Part shown: positions 46,795 to 58,289 of the stretch, piece after piece
How the letters are laid out: each line of letters starts with the position of its first letter
How positions within the stretch are numbered: position 1 is the stretch's first letter
Source: Lingula anatina
Taxonomy: Eukaryota; Brachiopoda; Lingulata; Lingulida; Lingulidae
DNA length: 64,000 bases
Direction of reading: 5' to 3'
NCBI RefSeq assembly: GCF_001039355.2
Contig: NW_019775818.1
Coordinates: forward strand, 79,799 to 143,798
Translations under genes and position numbers: made by a program
The notes under the pieces: model-generated
The model's input: the letters and a program-made list of their open reading frames with translations, nothing else
What the model was told of the DNA's origin: nothing
The model's database searches: none

Positions 46795-49700
46795 ATGAAT
46801 GACTTCAAGCCCCCACCAAAGTTTTCTTTTGATGGCGATGTTAGCCAGAATTGGAGGGAATGGAAACAAATGTTCCAACTTTTTCTGGTAGCCAAAGAAG
46901 CAGTGGAGAAAACAGACGCCACAAAAATCGCCATGCTACTCACGTGCATGGGACCGGAGGGAGTAAAACGTTTCAACCAGTTTAACTGGAACGAAGCAGG
47001 TGATAAAGAGAGTTACGAGAGAGTCTTAGATAAATTTGACACTGAACTGTGCGGTGAGAAGAGGATCGTTTTTAATAGATTCAGCTTTTGGAACTTAAAG
47101 CGAGACTCTATGCCTTTTGACGATTACCTGGTAAAGGTCAAGGCCATTGCGGCAAAGTGTGATTTTGCTGAGACCGACAACATGGTAAGGGACAAAATAG
47201 TGTTTACACAGGACAAAAGGCTGCAGGAAAGACTCTTAAGGGAGAAAAATTTGGACCTCGAGAAAACTATAGACATTTGCCGGGCGGCGGAGATCACAAA
47301 GCAGGAAGTTGACTCTATGTCTGGGCTCGCACGTGGTGCCGCAGCTGCAACTTCCAGTGTATCCATGATACAGAAGGGTAAGAGACAACCCTCAACGAAG
47401 TTTTCTCAGAAGAAAGATAATCGACACACCAAGTTATGCACACGTTGTAAGAGAATCCATGGTCCAAATCTGCACACAGACTGCCCTGCATGGGGACGGA
47501 CATGTTACAGGTGTAAAGGTAACAACCACTTCAAAAGTTGTTGTAGAGCTACTGTAAATGTCCATGAACTAAGTAATGATGATAACAGTGCAGTTCAACA
47601 CAGTGATGAGTGTTTCATGGGAACAATAGAGCTGAGTATAGGCAGTGTGTCCAGGAATGAAGATCAGCGTGCATGGTTTGAAAATGTAAAGGTAGCTGAC
47701 TCTCATATTAGAATGAAGATAGACACAGGTGCAGAAACCAGCTCAATACCCCAGAAAATATGGAGAAAGATAGCAGGTAGACCCAAACTAGAACAATCTC
47801 ATACCATACTTAAAGCGTTTGGTGGTGCAGCGGTAGAGCACATTGGCAGAGCAAAAGTAGATATGAGCATGTCAAATGGACGTAAAACCATTGGAGAAGT
47901 GTTTGTTACAAAACAAAAAACAGTGCCAGTGCTGGGACTGCAAGCTTGCATTGCTCTAGGTCTTGTTTCAGTGGAGAAACAAAGGAATCTTGATTCAGTA
48001 ACTGCTTCAATTACAAAAGATTCAATAGAAAAGGGATCTTATAAAAGTGCATTCACAGGCCTGGGAAAGTTCCCTGGGCAGTATCACATCTCATTGAAGC
48101 AGGGTGCCAAGGGTCACATTGCTCCTACACACAGAGTTCCACAGAAGTTGATGGCCCCATTGAGAAATAAACTTGAAGAAATGGAGAGACAAGGAGTTAT
48201 TGAGAAGGTGGATCACCCCACAGATTTCATTAGCAATATTGTCATAACAGAGAAGAAAGACGGTTCCATAAGGTTGTGCCTCAACCCCCAACATCTCAAC
48301 AAAGAGATAAGAAGAGAACACTTCGATGTGCCTACATTCGAATCAGTAGCAGCGCAGATAGGAGGAAGTAAAGTCTTCACTATCATCGATCTCAAGGATT
48401 CCTACTACCAAGTGGAATTAGATGACTCCAGTTCAGAGCTTACTACTTTTTCCACACCTTTTGGACGCTATAAATTTAGACGAATGCCATTTGGAATTTC
48501 GAGTGCTGCAGATATTTTGCAGAAAAATGTTTACCGTGTCTTTGGTGACATTAGAAATACATACGCTATAGCAGATGACATTCTCATAGCAACAGAGACA
48601 GTTGAGGAACACGATCAAATCCTGGGAGAAGTGATTAAACGTGCCATGGAGAACAATGTTCGTTTTAATGCCAAGAAAACGCAGTTGAAACAAAACAGTG
48701 TATCATATTTTGGGATGATCGTTGGAGAACAAGGAATCCGACCAGACCCAGAGAAGATTCGCTCAATTCTGGAAATGCCAGACCCAACTGATACTGAGGG
48801 AGTGAAGCGTTTAACAGGAATGTTGAATTTCCTATCACCTTTTATTCCAAATAAGTCTGCTACCATGAGTCCAATCAGCAATTTGTTGAAAGCTGGAGTA
48901 CCTTGGAATTGGGGACCAGAGCAGAAAGCTGCCATGCAACAAATAAAGGATGTACTCTCAGAAGAACCAGTGCTGAAGTTGTTTGAGCCAGCCAAGCCAG
49001 TGACAATACAAGCAGACGCGTCATCTACAGGATTAGGTGCATGTCTATTACAAGATGGTCAACCTATTGCTTATGCCTCGCGTGCATTAACTGATACTGA
49101 GACGAGATATGCACAGATCGAGAAGGAACTTTTAGCTATTTTGTATGCAGCAACAAAGTTTCACCATTATATTTATGGCAATGAGGTTATGGTGGAGAGC
49201 GATCACAAACCTCTAGAGGCAATTATAAGGAAACCACTACACCAGGTGTCTCCTAGAATGCAAATGATGTTGTTAAAATTGATGAAATACAATCTATGTG
49301 TGACATATGTACCAGGTTCAAAGTTGTACATTGCAGACACGCTGTCACGTGCATATGTTGATGACACATCTAAGGAGAGCATAGATTCTCAGTTAGAAGA
49401 GGGACAGTACAGGATTCATACTGTTACCCAGTATTTGCCAGCATCCACGCACAGGATTCAGGAACTTCGAGATGCTACTCAGAGTGACCGCAGCCTCCAG
49501 CTGGTCCGTAACCATATTGTGAATGGTTGGCCTCAGCATAAGTCTTCCCTAGCACCAGAAATTCAGGTCTATTGGAGTTTAAGAGGACAAATGCATGTGG
49601 AGGAAGGACTGATATATGCTGGAGAGCGACTTATAATTCCTGTTGCCATGAGACAAGAAATGCTTGTTAGACTTCATGAAGGACATGCCGGCAGTGAAAA

Positions 49701-50733
49701 GTGCAAAGCACGAGCCTCTGAAATTATGTATTGGCCTAATATCAACAAGGATATAGAGACCAAGATTGCTGATTGCCCAGTATGTGCCACATATGCGCGT
49801 CAGAATCCCAAGGAACCAATGATTCCACATTCTTTGCCAACTCGTCCATGGTCAAAGCTGGGTTCAGATATATTTGAGTTTGCAGGTCATGATTACTTGT
49901 TGATAGTTGATTATTATTCAAAGTTTCCTGAAGTTGTCAAGCTGCAAAACAAAACAGCAGCTGGTGTTATTGCAGCAATGAAACCAGTGTTTTCAAGGCA
50001 TGGTATTCCAGATACCTTAGTTAGTGATAATATGCCTTACAATAGTGCTACTTTTAAGCAGTTTGCGAAAGAGTGGGGATTTAATTGTGTTTATACTAGT
50101 CCCACTTATGCTCAGTCTAATGGTCAAAGTGAGCGATTTGTGCAGTCAATTAAAGGAATGCTTAAGAAAGCACAAGCAGAGGGTAAAGATCCTCACATAG
50201 CTTTGTTAGAATACAGAAATACACCTTTAGCTGGTATAGGTTCATCACCAGCTCAATTGTTAATGAGTAGGAGGTTAAAAGATAAATTGCCTACTACAAA
50301 TAATTTGCTGCGACCAAAGGTGGTAAATGATGCACAGTCAAAGCTGCGCAAGCGTCAGCAAAAGCAGAAATTCTATTATGATAGAAATGCAAAATATCAC
50401 CAGTCATTTAATGTGGGTGATAGTGTTCGTGTGAATTTAGGACAAAATTGGGAACATGCCAGAGTGACGGATATTCATAATACGCCGAGGTCATATGAGG
50501 TGACTACTCCGGATGGACATTCATATCGTAGAAACCAACGCATGATAAACAAGTCTCCTGACTCGGTGCCTGAGTCGCATGTTATGGACACTGAACCATC
50601 AGATACTAGTATGAGTAAAACAGTGCACCAGAACAATGAAACTGGAAAACAAATTGCTCAGCCACAAATGTGTAGGCGTAGTACTCGGGAGAGACATCCA
50701 CCTAAGTGGCAAGCAGATTATGAAATGAAATGA
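46795..50733 (+). CDS. Gag-Pol polyprotein of the Mag/Steamer-like retrotransposon (1312 aa, intact)
   Basis: The first ATG after the primer-binding site is at 46795; the frame is also open upstream into the LTR. Domains in order: Gag with zinc-knuckle cysteines (CTRCKRIHG, CYRCKGNNH) at about residues 210-245; aspartic protease KIDTGAETS near 310; reverse transcriptase with AIADDILIA near 590 (the usual YVDD box is IADD here); RNase H starting QADASSTGLGAC near 740; integrase with an HHCC zinc site (HEGHAGSEKC to CPVC, near 960-995) and the catalytic triad near 1024 (GSDIFEF), 1077 (VSDNMPY) and 1112 (SNGQSERF). No frameshift or internal stop is present, and all catalytic residues I can check remain. 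The fused frame means Gag and Pol would be made together. It could support reverse transcription and integration, but activity is inferred. Confidence 0.93.
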   Translation: MNDFKPPPKFSFDGDVSQNWREWKQMFQLFLVAKEAVEKTDATKIAMLLTCMGPEGVKRFNQFNWNEAGDKESYERVLDKFDTELCGEKRIVFNRFSFWNLKRDSMPFDDYLVKVKAIAAKCDFAETDNMVRDKIVFTQDKRLQERLLREKNLDLEKTIDICRAAEITKQEVDSMSGLARGAAAATSSVSMIQKGKRQPSTKFSQKKDNRHTKLCTRCKRIHGPNLHTDCPAWGRTCYRCKGNNHFKSCCRATVNVHELSNDDNSAVQHSDECFMGTIELSIGSVSRNEDQRAWFENVKVADSHIRMKIDTGAETSSIPQKIWRKIAGRPKLEQSHTILKAFGGAAVEHIGRAKVDMSMSNGRKTIGEVFVTKQKTVPVLGLQACIALGLVSVEKQRNLDSVTASITKDSIEKGSYKSAFTGLGKFPGQYHISLKQGAKGHIAPTHRVPQKLMAPLRNKLEEMERQGVIEKVDHPTDFISNIVITEKKDGSIRLCLNPQHLNKEIRREHFDVPTFESVAAQIGGSKVFTIIDLKDSYYQVELDDSSSELTTFSTPFGRYKFRRMPFGISSAADILQKNVYRVFGDIRNTYAIADDILIATETVEEHDQILGEVIKRAMENNVRFNAKKTQLKQNSVSYFGMIVGEQGIRPDPEKIRSILEMPDPTDTEGVKRLTGMLNFLSPFIPNKSATMSPISNLLKAGVPWNWGPEQKAAMQQIKDVLSEEPVLKLFEPAKPVTIQADASSTGLGACLLQDGQPIAYASRALTDTETRYAQIEKELLAILYAATKFHHYIYGNEVMVESDHKPLEAIIRKPLHQVSPRMQMMLLKLMKYNLCVTYVPGSKLYIADTLSRAYVDDTSKESIDSQLEEGQYRIHTVTQYLPASTHRIQELRDATQSDRSLQLVRNHIVNGWPQHKSSLAPEIQVYWSLRGQMHVEEGLIYAGERLIIPVAMRQEMLVRLHEGHAGSEKCKARASEIMYWPNINKDIETKIADCPVCATYARQNPKEPMIPHSLPTRPWSKLGSDIFEFAGHDYLLIVDYYSKFPEVVKLQNKTAAGVIAAMKPVFSRHGIPDTLVSDNMPYNSATFKQFAKEWGFNCVYTSPTYAQSNGQSERFVQSIKGMLKKAQAEGKDPHIALLEYRNTPLAGIGSSPAQLLMSRRLKDKLPTTNNLLRPKVVNDAQSKLRKRQQKQKFYYDRNAKYHQSFNVGDSVRVNLGQNWEHARVTDIHNTPRSYEVTTPDGHSYRRNQRMINKSPDSVPESHVMDTEPSDTSMSKTVHQNNETGKQIAQPQMCRRSTRERHPPKWQADYEMK

Positions 50734-51121
50734 CTGCATGTTTATTTGTTGTTATATTAAAAAAAAAAAAAAAAAAAAACACTTGTTGATTGTACACAGT
50801 GCCTGTAATGCATTTAAATGTGTGTTTGTAAGAAAACACTGTTGAAAAGTACTGCATTGACTTTATGCACTCAGGAAAATCAACATTGACTGTTTAGAGA
50901 CGTTGTGTTTAATGTTATTGCACTTATTATAAAATGCATTTTGCTGATCAAAGACAATCATAACAGAACTTTCACTCTTCATTTGTATTTTATTACTTTA
51001 ACTAAGGTAGTAATACAATGTTTAAGATAAGCATGTGTATCACATTTTGTAGCTAGACATATAAGTAATTGTTAAGTGATTGTCTGTATGTTAATTAGTT
51101 TTTCCTTTAAAAGGGGGGGGA

Positions 51122-51251
51122 TGTCACATAGTGGTGCGTCATGCACATTATGTAATATTATCCAATTAGAATAAAGCGCGGCTGTGTGCTGCAGTTGAGT
51201 AATTATTACAACGTGTCGTCTGGTGTGCGCTCCTCCGCTCGTAACATTACA
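51122..51251 (+). repeat. 3' LTR (130 bp)
   Basis: Identical to 46649-46778; preceded by the polypurine tract at about 51108-51121. Confidence 0.95.
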
Positions 51252-52132
51252 CGTACCATTTTAGTTAATCTGACCTGGAAGTTAAAGACTGCCACCAGTG
51301 ATGGGTTTGCTGCATTGCGGCTCATCTGTGTACACGTGTTTCGGTCAGCCATAAAGCGCCATGTCCCGTTTCCGACAGCTTTGATAACATTGGTAGAGAA
51401 TAGATAAGCTATGTCCACGTCACAAATGCCTTCAGCTGCAGAAGCCTTCTGTTCTTGTTCCGACATAAGCGCGACTGGGATGGTAAAATCAGCATTGACT
51501 ATATACCGTATAGGAGTAAAACACTGGTGTTTTTCTTCGTTGCAAAGTGCCTGGAAAGCAAGCGTTTCACCTCAAATATACACAATTAAAAAATCTAGTC
51601 TACATTAAAAAAGATATAAGTTGTTTATAGGATGAAATTGACATTTTTATTATTGATGTATAATTATTTCACTATATTGCCAGGCAGGGATTACATGATT
51701 GCTATCTGCAGCCGCGTCTTATGATGTTAAAAAAAATAACCAGCTATAAATTTTCTACATATGGCACCTAGTTTACTCTAAAACCTACATAGAATTTCTA
51801 TGCGTACGTGACCATATTGCTTGTGTTACATAATAATTGTCTATGCACTCCAGGAGTGTATGCTTCTGTCTCATCCGTGTTCTGCTGGACAGAAAATGCA
51901 GATTGTCATTAGAACATAACAGAAATCCTATCTCTAAAACCTTAATCTCTATGGCTTCTTCAAATTAACGGCTTACCTGGTCTCTGCTTCGTTCACATGG
52001 TTTCTCATACCGCGCCCCAGAGGTGTCGATCTGGACAGTATAACCTGGCGGATCGAAGGATTGACTTGATACTGAATAGATAAAAAGATACACTGAATAT
52101 AATACGGGGGGTTGTTAACGGAAAGTTGAATA

Positions 52133-52167
<35 letters not shown>
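52133..52167. repeat. (ATT)n microsatellite
   Basis: About 11 trinucleotide units next to exon 2 of the right gene copy. A longer (ATT)n tract of about 16 units lies at 53490-53539. Confidence 0.9.
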
Positions 52168-52592
52168 GTGCATTTGCCTTTTGAGTGAGGCAAATGATTC
52201 TAAAGCAAAACATTAAAAGAAAACATTACTTTGGGGTTTCTTTCTTCTCTGTAGAGATCTCCCAGTCAACAATCAACCTCCATTTTTTTCAGTCCACAAA
52301 ACAATGTCTTTTTGAATGATCTTGATTCCCCGCAAGATCTGTGTGGGTAGGTTTTAGTATATATCAGTACACAGTAAACAATCAGCAAAAGTCAGTAATA
52401 TTAATTTTTGCGAAGGATATCTCAGCGTATAGTATTTTCGATTAAACTTTGTAATATTTACAGCATTCTGTAAAGACGATCTGTGTAAAAGAAAAACAGA
52501 TAACTTTGCTAGTATCTCTTGAATCTAAAAGTGCTGATTGTAACCGTTTTCCTTAGTCATGATTACACAGTGCTTGCAAGGAGGTGCAAACG

Positions 52593-52613
52593 CCCCCCCC
52601 CCCCCCCCCCCCC
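52593..52613. repeat. 21-base poly-C tract
   Basis: The left-arm counterpart near 23945 reads only CACCCAGGGGTG, so the homopolymer expanded in the right arm after duplication. Confidence 0.95.
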
Positions 52614-53490
52614 TGGGTGCAATATTTAAGAAAATATTTTTTATTCAACCGTAGAGGGTACAAGCTATGGCAAGTGTTTGTTTTGAATACCAACGACACG
52701 CCGAGCTCATCGTGAACACATGGCGACATACCGTCCTTTCAACCGACAGAGGCGTTCAAATTACAGTTCTAGACCATTATTATCCTTAAATCCTTCCAAG
52801 CCAGGCTTTTTCCGCCAACTCTCATATTAACGAATTTTCTCGACATAACAACCTTTAATCTTCCTTTTATGACCCTCGCAATAACTCTGTACTGGTACCA
52901 ATTTTGGAAAATCCAAACACCATAATACTCGCTTAAAGGTGCACTCCATGGGTTTACAATTCCCCCAAAAAATGCTTATTTTCACATCCACATCTTCTTA
53001 TAAAACCTTACATACGCCTTAAAATGATTTAACCCCTAAAATATTTTTGAAGCGAACCTGATGTTGATATATCCATAGGATCTCATAGGAAGATGGACAC
53101 TGTTATTATGACTGGCCAGTCATTTAAGGCTAAAATTAACCTTGCTCAAATCAATCTTCGAATCTAAGTGCAGAAAGGGATAGATACATGTATCTACAGT
53201 AGTAGCAAAAAGTTGAAAAATGCCTTTTTAAGCAATATTATTTTTAAATTCTTGTAAGAATACTTTTTACGAATAGTTTTTCTTAGTTCATAGTTTTAAT
53301 TTTCACTTCTTAACCATTTTATATATCTATTTTTATCATTTTTCCTTTTTATCATTTATCATTTTTTTTCTATTATAATTTTCCTTCTATTCATCTTAGG
53401 ACCCTAAGTAATTTTTTCCCTTTTAATTATGAATTTCATAAATTCTGTGAAGTCTATTGAACATACGTTGGATTTTAGACTATAAATAAA

Positions 53491-53539
<49 letters not shown>

Positions 53540-56500
53540 TTTACTCAAGCCGTTGAAATACATTGTATGCACTTACCAGGATAAAGAAGAAAGTCTAGCC
53601 CAATTAGACCTTGCGGATAATTAACTGAAGATGTGTCTCATAAAACGTGGGTCGTTCAGCACTGCGAAAAGCGGCACATGGTTGATGATTATCTATGAAA
53701 ATGTATAGTTTTTTCTTAAAATATTGAGAAAATTGAACCTATTAAAATTGAGCTCTGCACAACACTCATCTGAGAAAGAGGAAGCCCAGGATTAAGGATA
53801 CTGATTGACCAGAAATCAGTTTACTTCTTGGATTACAGAGAACAGGGACGAGTGCATGGGTTATAAATTATATAATTCATACGTTAATAATGGTAATTGG
53901 GGGAGGCCTCTGTTTTTCATTCTTATGTTAGTTCCTTCCCGCCGGCCTCACATTAACAGGTCTCAAACAGACCCAAAGACGTGCTTCTTTAGATCAAGTA
54001 ACTTTCTGACTAGACTATTTTCATTTTTTTTTCGTTTTTCAGTACATGTGATTTGTATTAAGTGAGGCTACGTCTAATAAGCTTGTTTACGATATCGATA
54101 TTTATTTCTTTGTTACTATTTTAATTGCTTCGTCCTTTCTTCGGCTACTACGGACATGTTGCGATGATGCTACTGATATTTTATGTAAATTGCTACTGGA
54201 ATTTTAACAAATCTATTTCGTTTGACTGTAACTTTTACTTTATGAAAATACAAGTCGCTGGGTTTTCTGCCAAGTTTCTTTCCTCCTTTATTTATTCATT
54301 TTCTATTAATACTATTTGCACAAAATTTAAAACAGTTCTTTTTGAAATAAAAAGAGACAGAGTGAATTGTTGGCAATGTTCAAACAAATAATACACTGTA
54401 CTTTTTTCAATAGTTGACCACGCGACACAGCAAATTAAAAGAAATAACAGATGACACAGATTTAACCTGCAGTTAGTGAGAAGCACTAATAACATAATTC
54501 CCTGCGCGTGCCAAGGTGGTAAACAAAATGACAGTTCGCCGCAGAGAACATTTTGTTTACATAAGTAATCGAAGGGGGCGTGCCTACTAAGTCCATCGGG
54601 GAATAAGACCAGTCACCATATTTCGTTTAAAATCTCTAAGAGGCCATTCCCAGAGATTTAGATCGATCTTACTAGAGCTTGTAGTAGGCGGGACGGACAT
54701 TTAAGCCAGATTATCTGACAGTAATCTAGTGAGACTCCAAACGGGGATAAATCGATCTGAAATCTATGGGAATGCGCCCTAAGCGACCCTGGTCATACTG
54801 GTCTATTACATATTTTAACGTTGGAATTAGAGTGTAATCTTCGAATGGTGCACGGAATATATAAATAGACGTAATTATGACCCAATCAAAACAAAAGCAA
54901 CTCTGTACATCCTACCAAAAACGTTTAATTGACAAAATCAAGAAATATTGTTGAAATATTTTAACAGAGGAAAATAGATGCGTAGCAAAAGGAAAGCAGT
55001 AACTGCCATATGATGACAGTTTATCAACCAGATAGTTACATTTCCCTAATTCCTATCAGAAGATTTGGATTGAAGAAGGGAGAAGAATACAACAATCACC
55101 TTATAATACAATTTGTCCTTACCAATTCATATCCGAAACTTTACATCGACAAAATCAAGAACAGTGTTATAATATTGTTTAAATATTGAAATGTTAAAAA
55201 TACTTTTGTAGAATATGTTGTAGCTATTGTTTACATATTTGATGTATACAATGTAAGTTTAAGTTTGCACCTTTCTTCTGAGACAAAAAGATATAAACTT
55301 ACCTGAAACTGTACAATTTCTTATATGCGTCAGAAGATGCTTGGGCGAAATACAAAGCCAACAAAAGGCATTTCTTGCATAATAGCGCCGCGACCACCAC
55401 TGAACATAAGTGACGGAAATTGGTCCTGTCCAACAAAGTTCCTTGAGCTCTGGGTGGGCGTCTCTGCGACTACACTGCAATGCAGTGATGCCTCGGCCCC
55501 ATGTTGCAACAATTGGCATGAGATCAGATGGAATACACGGTCTGCCGGGCATGTCGACTGGAGGGCGAAAGAAAAAGCTACAACCATCGGTTGATCTTGC
55601 CTGTTCCACAAAATCGTCTCCATCTATAATGTTGAAAAAACTGTCAATGCCAAAAGATAAGGATCCGGGACATGTGAAGTAAAAACCCCATTGTTGCACA
55701 TCAGATATACCGTGGCACATTGCACAGTGTTCGTTATGAAATGTCAAATTTGTTGCCAAGTCAGACACAGGAACAATGCGGTCAACATCACTGGTATTTC
55801 GCGGACTTTCACATTTAGTACGAACGGTATCATTGGGCCATTCATCTGGGCATGATGTCACCATCCAGAAATGTTGGGGATTAAGACCAGAAAAATGCAA
55901 GCTGGACTGCTTGATGCATGCAATGTTGTTTGAGCTTAAATGCATGCCCACCGATGAAGAACGTTTCTTACAGTAGTCAGTGGCACAACAGTCTTGGAAC
56001 AAACCGCAAAAGATGTCACAGAAGCACTCACCTGCCTGAACTACAGTGCTCCCTAAGCAAAATGTTCTCGGCAAGTTAAGAGGAAGTGAAGTGCCATCCC
56101 GAAGTGTCACTGTGTACTCACCAGGCGGAAGTGAGCTCCTAGTGAAATTTGAAGTCGTAGAGTCGTTTTGTTCCCTTCTCGCGTCTAACGGAAAAGGAGC
56201 CTTTGTCTCGTTCCGAGGTGAGCTCCTTCCGTCAGCGGAGACTTCTTTCAATGGGGCCTCTGTCACTGGTGCTTCCACATCACTGTTATCTACACCAGAA
56301 TAGGATCCGGTGAAACTGGCTGCTGTTGAAGAAGTCTGATATTGTAGCGGCGGGTTGTCTGGGACATCAACGTGGGAGGAAATTTCTGCTTCCGTTGAAT
56401 AACGACTATCTAAACCAGAGCTAAGTGAGGTGGTATCATCGTGGTCGGGAAAGGTTTGGGTGTTCGTTACGCTGAACCATGTCTGTGGGCTGACTGTCTC

Positions 56501-56640
56501 CATGCCTAAGACTCCTCGAAGAAACAGATGCAGCAATAAAAAATGCCGCTGCTTGTTGCTCCGCATTTGCAAATCCATTGCAAGAACTGCCAGCTGCCGC
56601 TGAGTGTTTCAAATCCTTTTTCAGCACGTTATGCGTCTGC

Positions 56641-56648
56641 TTTTATAG
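56641..56648 (-). promoter_or_regulatory. TATA box of the right somatomedin-B-like gene
   Basis: The minus strand reads TATAAAAGC about 65 bp upstream of the ATG at 56578, suitable for transcription start around 56615. The left copy has AATAAAG at the matching place. Confidence 0.6.
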
Positions 56649-57243
56649 AAGTCGCCCGGCATATTATTAAAAAGTCTCGCTGGGCGGGCGCTAAGAAGTT
56701 AATGGAAAAATTGCATCATCAAGAGTACTGATGACGTTTTTCGAACGTAAAGACAAAAAAATAAGACTCAAGAGAGTATGACAGATTACAGAATAAGCTA
56801 TATCTAATTGCACAAAACAAACTTTTTACGTCAGCCGAAATTGGTGGCGAACAAACATGGAATCGTAAAACGTATCTGACTTACTGTTAGACAAGGAGCA
56901 CGTCAAGAGCACATTGTCTGAATGAAAATGTTGATGGTTGCATGCAATACATTCTGGTCATCGATATTTTCAATGTATTGCCGGGTAAATGCAATTCTTA
57001 ACGTAGATTTAGCAAAGTTGGTGCATTAATTATCTATTCACATTGCTCTCATCGAAATGACAAGAGGATTAAAATTAGGATTAAAATTAAGATGTCACTT
57101 GAACGGAATCCAAAGGTTAAATTATAGGGATTATTAAACTTTAATAGAAACGGAATTATTCTCACAAAAATTGCAAGTTAAGTTTTATTTTGATTTTTAC
57201 CGGTTTTATCGTGAGTGTTCATATACAATACTAAGTATAGCTA

Positions 57244-57478
57244 CACACACTGGACAACAGAAGTGTCACCCCCTGAATCAGAGTAATCAAAGGTATAATG
57301 TCTGGTCTACTTATAATGTGATTAATGAGTATAAAACCGCTGTACCATGGAATTGTATTGTTGGTCTTTTTGTGAAATTTGATGTTAATAAAATTATACA
57401 AGAAGCACATAATTCCATAGACATTTATCTCCCCCAAAGTACTGGTTCAGTAGGGGTGACACAATTGTCCAGTGTGTG
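57244..57478. mobile_element. Tc1-derived MITE, copy 3
   Basis: TA-flanked 235-bp element with the terminal repeat CACACACTGGACAACAGAAG at the left and ATTGTCCAGTGTGTG at the right. It has no counterpart at the matching place in the left arm. Confidence 0.85.
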
Positions 57479-58289
57479 TAAATATTAAAATGAAAATGCA
57501 GTTCACACCATAACATCATAGAATGACCTCATACTTCTAGTTAAAATAAAAACAGCTCTCACGAGCCCAAGATCTCTCATTACATCAGGATCTTTTATGC
57601 ACAGTCTTCTGCTTACCTGAATGCGTTTCATTTCATTTGTTTGTTTATCACTTTGTTTTTGTTTGTTTGTTTTTTCATTTATTTTATTTAATAAATTTGG
57701 TTTATGAATGCAATGCCTAGACACGTGATATGCATTTTGCATTCATTATATATTATAAATTTGTGTTTTATCAATGCCCTATTTATTTCAGTAACCTAGG
57801 ATAGGAGCCCGGGTGTGCTGGGCTGTGAGTCTCATATAACCTGGGGTCAGCTCTTTAATGTTTAAGTACTTCCTAAAAAATATAATTAAATGAAATAAAA
57901 CAAAAACGGACCGGTATCAAACGAAAACTTTATGGTAAAGCAACTGAAAAAAGGCGTTAGGCTCTGATGTTCCAACGGCATTTCTAAGGCGTGGGTGGTC
58001 GTAAAAATATAAACCATTTCTAAAGCCCCCTTTACACTGGACGGCGTCCTTTCTACGTCCAGCAGTACGGCCCCGTTTGAGAGTGAAAAAATAATAATAC
58101 TTTACGTGCCGACAACTGGCCGATCACTGAGCATTCATTCTGATTCCAAATCAATGCTCGTGCCTCCTTATTACGACCATAGCGATGCCAAACTAATAAT
58201 TAGAATTTTTGTTCCTTTTGAGAGATTTAAGAGCAAATCATTAAGAAAATTCAATTTTCACTTTTAAATATGGGCATGTGCAATGCTTA

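Larger units (their letters stand above)
46649..51251 (+). mobile_element. Complete Ty3/Gypsy LTR retrotransposon, Mag/Steamer-like, very recent
   Basis: A 4603-bp element with two 130-bp LTRs (46649-46778 and 51122-51251) that I find identical base by base. They begin TG and end CA. It is flanked by the direct repeat CGTAC (46644-46648 and 51252-51256). A primer-binding-like TGGTGTCAGGATCGGG follows the 5' LTR, and a polypurine tract AAAAGGGGGGGGA precedes the 3' LTR. A single open gag-pol frame fills the interior and no envelope frame is present. It lies antisense inside the last coding exon of the right somatomedin-B-like gene. Short LTRs, one fused frame and pol motif order fit the Mag lineage, which includes the bivalve element Steamer; the exact clade needs a tree. 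Confidence 0.93.
46340..56578 (-). pseudogene. Somatomedin-B-like cysteine-rich membrane protein, right copy, disrupted by a retrotransposon
   Basis: Exons on the minus strand: 56578-55303, 52071-51977, then exon 3 split into 51550-51252 and 46648-46340 by the LTR element at 46649-51251. Without the insert and one copy of the 5-bp target duplication the frame is intact and predicts 657 aa. The first 457 aa parallel the left copy: signal peptide, Ser/Thr-rich stalk, module CFCDIFCGLFQDCC, HFWMVTSCPDEWP, FHNEHCAMCHG. With the element in place the frame ends about 15 codons inside the LTR, so the hydrophobic C-terminal anchor is lost and a secreted product of about 571 aa is predicted. A small insertion also moves the stop to directly after GCLI, removing the ten-residue tail of the left copy. 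The rest of the exon is undamaged, which fits a recent hit, possibly polymorphic. Confidence 0.8.

Noticed and set aside
47124-49830. Minus-strand open frames inside the retrotransposon
   Set aside because: They are antisense shadows of gag-pol with no family features.
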